The notes under the pieces: generated by a model
The model's database searches: none
What the model was told of the DNA's origin: nothing
What the model saw: the letters and a program-made list of their open reading frames with translations, nothing else
Origin: Paraburkholderia sp.
Lineage (GTDB): Bacteria > Pseudomonadota > Gammaproteobacteria > Burkholderiales > Burkholderiaceae
Assembly: GCF_024281035.1 (NCBI RefSeq)
Contig: NZ_JAMXLH010000025.1
Location: 62,001 to 126,000 of the forward strand
Length of the DNA: 64,000 nucleotides
Reading direction: 5' to 3'
Made by a program: the position numbers and the translations under genes
Part shown: positions 60,792 through 64,000 of the stretch, one piece after another
Position numbering within the stretch: position 1 is the stretch's first letter
How the letters are laid out: each line of letters opens with the position of its first letter

Positions 60792-60845
60792 TTGCGATTT
60801 AATTCGCAATAGCAGTTAATGCGCGATGTTGCGGGTGCACGCAAC
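60792..60845. terminator. Two small hairpins between convergent genes, possible terminator
   Basis: TTGCGA/TCGCAA arms (60,792-60,797 and 60,804-60,809, loop TTTAAT) and GTTGCG/CGCAAC arms (60,828-60,833 and 60,840-60,845). They lie between the convergent receiver and esterase genes. No clear T-run follows on either strand, so termination is uncertain. Confidence 0.4.
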
Positions 60846-60854
60846 GCGCAACCG

Positions 60855-61706
60855 TCAAGCCTGCGCGGACTGCCGATGCCAGCCGTTGTGCCGGAACGAG
60901 GTGGCGAAGAACATCACCTGATAGCGAATGGCATTGGACCAGTAGGACCACGTGTGTCCGCCAGGACGCTCGGCGTAGTCGTGCGGAACGCCCAGTTCGA
61001 CGAGCCGCTGGTGCAGCGCGCGATTCGATGTGACGAAGCCGTCGCTCACGCCGCAATCGATGGTCAGGTCGATATGGTCGCGCTCGAACTCGCGCGCGCT
61101 CGCAACGATCGCATTGCTGTTCCAGAACTCGGCGTGCCGTGCGGGATTGCCGAATACGCGGTCGATGCCGGGTTCGTCTTCGCACTTGCGCGGATCGACC
61201 GCGCCGCTAATGCTGCCTGCCGCACCGAATGTCCCCGGCCGGTCGAGCGCGATACGCAGCGCACCGAAGCCGCCCATGCTCAGGCCCGTGATCGCGCGGC
61301 CCTGTCTGGCGGCGATGGTGCGAAAGCGTGCGTCGATCCAGTTCACCACTTCGGTGCCGACGTAAGTTTCGTACTGGCTGCGCGGGTCGAACGGACTGTC
61401 GATATACCAGCTTTCATGGCCGCCGTCGGGCATCACGAGAATCACGTGATACCGGTCCGCGAGCCGGCCAATCGGCGCGTTCGAAGTCCAGTCGGTATAG
61501 TCGCCGCCCGAGCCGTGCAATACGTAGATCACCGGATAACGTTGCGTGTGGTCGCCGCGCGCGTAGTCGTCGGGCAACACGATCGTCGCGTCGAACGCAC
61601 GCCGCATGGCGACGCTCGGGATGGACACGACACCGGTCTGGAATGCCCAGACGGGCGTGGTAAAGAACAGCGTCAAAAGGAGCCAGAATGCGCGGGCCTG
61701 ATTCAT
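60855..61706 (-). CDS. Secreted esterase (esterase D / tributyrin esterase-like)
   Basis: 283 aa from the ATG at 61,706, giving a signal peptide (ARAFWLLLTLFFTTPVWAFQ). Alpha/beta-hydrolase with HGSGG oxyanion box in YPVIYVLHGSGGDYTDW, nucleophile in ITGLSMGGFGALRIALD, and catalytic His in PGGHTWSYWSNAI. Belongs to the putative-esterase family that includes feruloyl/tributyrin esterases and mycolyltransferases. Substrate unknown. A longer frame to 61,790 lacks a signal sequence at its start. Confidence 0.9.
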   Translation of the reverse strand: MNQARAFWLLLTLFFTTPVWAFQTGVVSIPSVAMRRAFDATIVLPDDYARGDHTQRYPVIYVLHGSGGDYTDWTSNAPIGRLADRYHVILVMPDGGHESWYIDSPFDPRSQYETYVGTEVVNWIDARFRTIAARQGRAITGLSMGGFGALRIALDRPGTFGAAGSISGAVDPRKCEDEPGIDRVFGNPARHAEFWNSNAIVASAREFERDHIDLTIDCGVSDGFVTSNRALHQRLVELGVPHDYAERPGGHTWSYWSNAIRYQVMFFATSFRHNGWHRQSAQA

Positions 61707-61967
61707 GAGTGTTCGCTCTTGTCTTATCCGCCTCTGCACCCGAGCGCATTCGAGCGCCGGGCGGCCATACGCCTTGGAGGACTCTAACAACGGGTACTTT
61801 CAGCCAAATTTCAGGCAAGCCTACGGTTTGTCAGGAAGGCAGGAATCGCGAGGCCCGGCTCGCCGCTGTCACACAGAATCGCGTGCACAATAACGATTCC
61901 CGCGACGAATCCCGCGACGGCGAACACTGCGCGCCGCCATGCCGCCCCGTTCGCCAGGAGACGCGTC

Positions 61968-62885
61968 ATGTCCATTCTGGTAGGCACCGCATCCTGGACC
62001 GATCCCACGCTCATCAAGAGCAAGCGGTTTTACCCGTCCGGCTGCACCAGCGCGGAGGCGCGCTTGCGCTTCTACGCGAGCCAGTTTCCGATCGTCGAGG
62101 CGGATTCGAGTTACTACGCGATGCCGAGCGGCTCGAACGCCGCGCTCTGGGTCGAGCGCACACCGCCGCACTTCGTCTTCAACATCAAGGCATTCCGCCT
62201 TTTCACCGGCCATCAGACACCGCGCGACAAATTCCCGGGCGACATCCAGGCCGCGTTGCCACAGAACGGCAAAGCGAATCTCTACTACAAGGACATGCCC
62301 GACGCGATTCGCGACGAGCTGTGGCGACGCTTTCGCGAAGCCATCGCGCCTTTGAACGACGCGGGCAAACTGGGTGCGGTGCATTTCCAGTTTGCACCGT
62401 GGGTCACGTCGGGACCGGACGGCCTCGCACACGTCGCGCATTGCGCGGAGCAGATACCGCCCGGCTATCGCATGGCTGTCGAATTTCGAAACCGTTCGTG
62501 GTTCGACGACGCGCACGCCGCTTCGACGCTCGCGTTCGAGCGCGAGCGCGCGCTCGTTCATGTCGTGGCCGACGAACCACAGGGGCCTGCGAACACGATT
62601 CCATTGGTGTGGGAGGTCACGAACGACACGCTTGCGCTGGTTCGCCTGCATGGGCGCAATCAGGCAACATGGAATATCAAAGGTGCGACGGCATCGAGCG
62701 AACGCTTCAATTACGACTACAACGATGACGAGCTGGCCGACCTCGCTGAAGAAATTCGCAAGATCGCCGCCTATGTCGCGCAAACGCATGTGCTTTTCAA
62801 CAATAATTACGAAGATCAGGGACAGCGCAATGCGCGCACACTCATGGCAATGTTGGGGAATCCGCTTGTCGCGCGAGGTGAATAG
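61968..62885 (+). CDS. DUF72 family protein
   Basis: 305 aa. The start SILVGTASWTDPTLIKSKRF, IVEADSSYYAMPSGSNAALW, WVERTPPHFVFNIKAFRLFT, VHFQFAPWV, VEFRNRSWF and LFNNNYEDQGQRNARTLMAM are all DUF72 hallmarks (YecE family, TIM-barrel like). Biochemical role is not established. Preceded by AGGAGACGCGTC ribosome-binding site. Confidence 0.95.
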   Translation: MSILVGTASWTDPTLIKSKRFYPSGCTSAEARLRFYASQFPIVEADSSYYAMPSGSNAALWVERTPPHFVFNIKAFRLFTGHQTPRDKFPGDIQAALPQNGKANLYYKDMPDAIRDELWRRFREAIAPLNDAGKLGAVHFQFAPWVTSGPDGLAHVAHCAEQIPPGYRMAVEFRNRSWFDDAHAASTLAFERERALVHVVADEPQGPANTIPLVWEVTNDTLALVRLHGRNQATWNIKGATASSERFNYDYNDDELADLAEEIRKIAAYVAQTHVLFNNNYEDQGQRNARTLMAMLGNPLVARGE

Positions 62886-63191
62886 CGCAACGCGTCGCGC
62901 AATTAACTTGCATTCGCATGGATTAGAGTTTTCCCTCTTCTCCTTTCAAGGATAGCCGCGTTGTTCCCGGTTTCTGGCGAGAAGTCATGCGGCTCGTGTG
63001 GTTACTTCGTCAATCGCCTTTATTCGCTTTCCCCATCGAGAAACCATGTTCGCAGCCTGGTATTCCTCGTTGTATTCGCGCGTTCTTGCCCCCACCTCCA
63101 GTATTGGATTCATTGCCAGCGCGTATGTGCAACTGTATCGTAGAACTGTGCATCGCCAATCGATGCATTCTGTCTTGCACCAGGAGCACCT
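62886..63191. other. Intergenic region, no recognised gene
   Basis: About 306 bases before the reductase gene, moderately AT-rich. It presumably contains that gene's promoter. No hairpin or small gene could be supported. Confidence 0.5.
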
Positions 63192-64000
63192 ATGACCTAT
63201 CCGACAAACACCGCACCGATCATCACCGATGTACTGATCATCGGCGCTGGACCTGTCGGCCTGTTCGCAGCATTCGAGGCGGGCGTGATCGGCCTCTCGT
63301 GTCAAATCGTGGATGGCATCGAGCGGGCGGGCGGCCAATGCATCGAGCTTTATCCCGACAAACCGATTTACGATATTCCGGCGATTCCGATGTGCACCGC
63401 ACGCGAACTCGTCGACCGCCTTGTTGAGCAATGCAAACCATTTTCTCCGCCCATGCATCTCGGCCATCGCATAGAAACGGTCGAGCGCCGCGACGACGGA
63501 AAATGGCGTGCCCGCACCGATAAAGGCCTCACGTTCGAAGCAGCGGCAATCCTGATCTCCGCAGGCAATGGTTCGTTTGTCCCGCAGCGGTTGCAACTGC
63601 CGGAAGCCGCGCTGCTCGAAGGGCACGCGCTGCACTATAGCGTCCCGAGGCTCGCCGATTTCGCCGGGAAGAAAGTCGTGGTCGCGGGCGGAGGCGACTC
63701 CGCACTCGACTGGGCACTGGAACTTCGCTCGGTCGCGCAGCATGTCACGCTCGTTCATCGTCGAAACGGTTTTAGCGCAGCGGATTCGAGCGTCGAAAAA
63801 GTGCGTCGCGCAATCGAGGCACGTGAAATGGATTTTGTCCTGGGGATGATTGCGGGACTGAACGCGCAGGGCAGCGCGCTCGAATCGATCGAGATTCGTC
63901 AGATCGACGGTTCGGTGAATCTCGCCGCCGATCAACTGCTCGTGCTGTACGGCCTCGTTTCCGATCTCGGTCCGATCGCAGGCTGGGGAATCGACATGCT
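63192..64000 (+). CDS. Ferredoxin/flavodoxin-NADP reductase, thioredoxin-reductase-like (cut by window end)
   Basis: About 269 residues are visible; the 3' end is outside the window. ATG at 63,192 with CAGGAG 5 bases upstream. FAD-binding DVLIIGAGPVGLFAAFEAGV, then GGQCIELYPDKPIYDIPAIP and the NADPH site KKVVVAGGGDSALDWALEL, followed by VTLVHRRNGFSAADSSVEKV. There is no CxxC redox pair where thioredoxin reductase has it, so this is the TrxR-like ferredoxin-NADP reductase type. Confidence 0.93.
   Translation, partial: MTYPTNTAPIITDVLIIGAGPVGLFAAFEAGVIGLSCQIVDGIERAGGQCIELYPDKPIYDIPAIPMCTARELVDRLVEQCKPFSPPMHLGHRIETVERRDDGKWRARTDKGLTFEAAAILISAGNGSFVPQRLQLPEAALLEGHALHYSVPRLADFAGKKVVVAGGGDSALDWALELRSVAQHVTLVHRRNGFSAADSSVEKVRRAIEAREMDFVLGMIAGLNAQGSALESIEIRQIDGSVNLAADQLLVLYGLVSDLGPIAGWGIDM

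Overview
The window is high-GC, densely coded proteobacterial chromosome. Codon use, the type VI secretion gene order, the DUF4148 protein and the efflux operon all suggest a Burkholderiaceae genome, probably Paraburkholderia or a close relative; that assignment is inferred from gene content only. No rRNA, tRNA, IS element, prophage or CRISPR array was found. Nearly all very long opposite-strand ORFs are shadows of real genes.

Region 1 (1-22,537, minus strand): a near-complete type VI secretion system (T6SS). In transcription order it reads tssA, tssB, tssC, hcp, tagJ, tssE, tssF, tssG, clpV, a DUF4150/PAAR-like gene, vgrG, an FHA gene (tagH), tssK, tssL with an OmpA domain, tssM, tagF, and a second OmpA-like lipid-envelope protein cut by the left edge. 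No effector/immunity pair is visible.

Region 2 (22.5-37.9 kb): an AT-richer 0.9 kb intergenic region, then a divergent sigma-factor-like gene and a PP2C phosphatase. Next come an operon of a CHAT caspase-like protease, a TpsB transporter and a TpsA exoprotein, and, divergent from it, a transmembrane Ser/Thr kinase with a DUF4384 domain, followed by an MltA-type lytic transglycosylase. Kinase, phosphatase, FHA protein and TagF are the parts of a threonine-phosphorylation switch for T6SS, and the TPS/CHAT operon lies inside it.

Region 3 (38-51 kb): a HAD hydrolase; a MarR-FUSC-DUF1656-HlyD-NodT efflux operon; a NarL-type response regulator and 7TMR-DISM sensor kinase pair; then small metabolic genes (DUF4148, ketopantoate reductase, EthD, PaaI thioesterase, alpha/beta hydrolase).

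Region 4 (51.3-55.1 kb): a Cqs/Lqs-type alpha-hydroxyketone quorum-sensing locus: a CqsS/LqsS-like sensor kinase, an LqsR-like response regulator and, convergent with them, a CqsA/LqsA-like synthase.

Region 5 (55.8-60.2 kb): a bufferin-type operon (DUF2282 precursor, DUF692/MNIO enzyme, DUF2063 partner, DoxX) facing an antibiotic-biosynthesis-monooxygenase-like gene and an ECF sigma factor (SigF-like) with its DUF1109/NrsF anti-sigma factor. Promoter-like elements GTAACC-N16-CG(A/T)A lie in front of the bufferin operon and of the monooxygenase gene, so the whole block reads as one metal-stress regulon.

Region 6 (60.4-64 kb): an orphan CheY-like receiver, a secreted esterase, a DUF72 protein and the start of a ferredoxin-NADP reductase. 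Short tandem repeats of 9-14 bp recur through the window, several of them lying across or just after stop codons.
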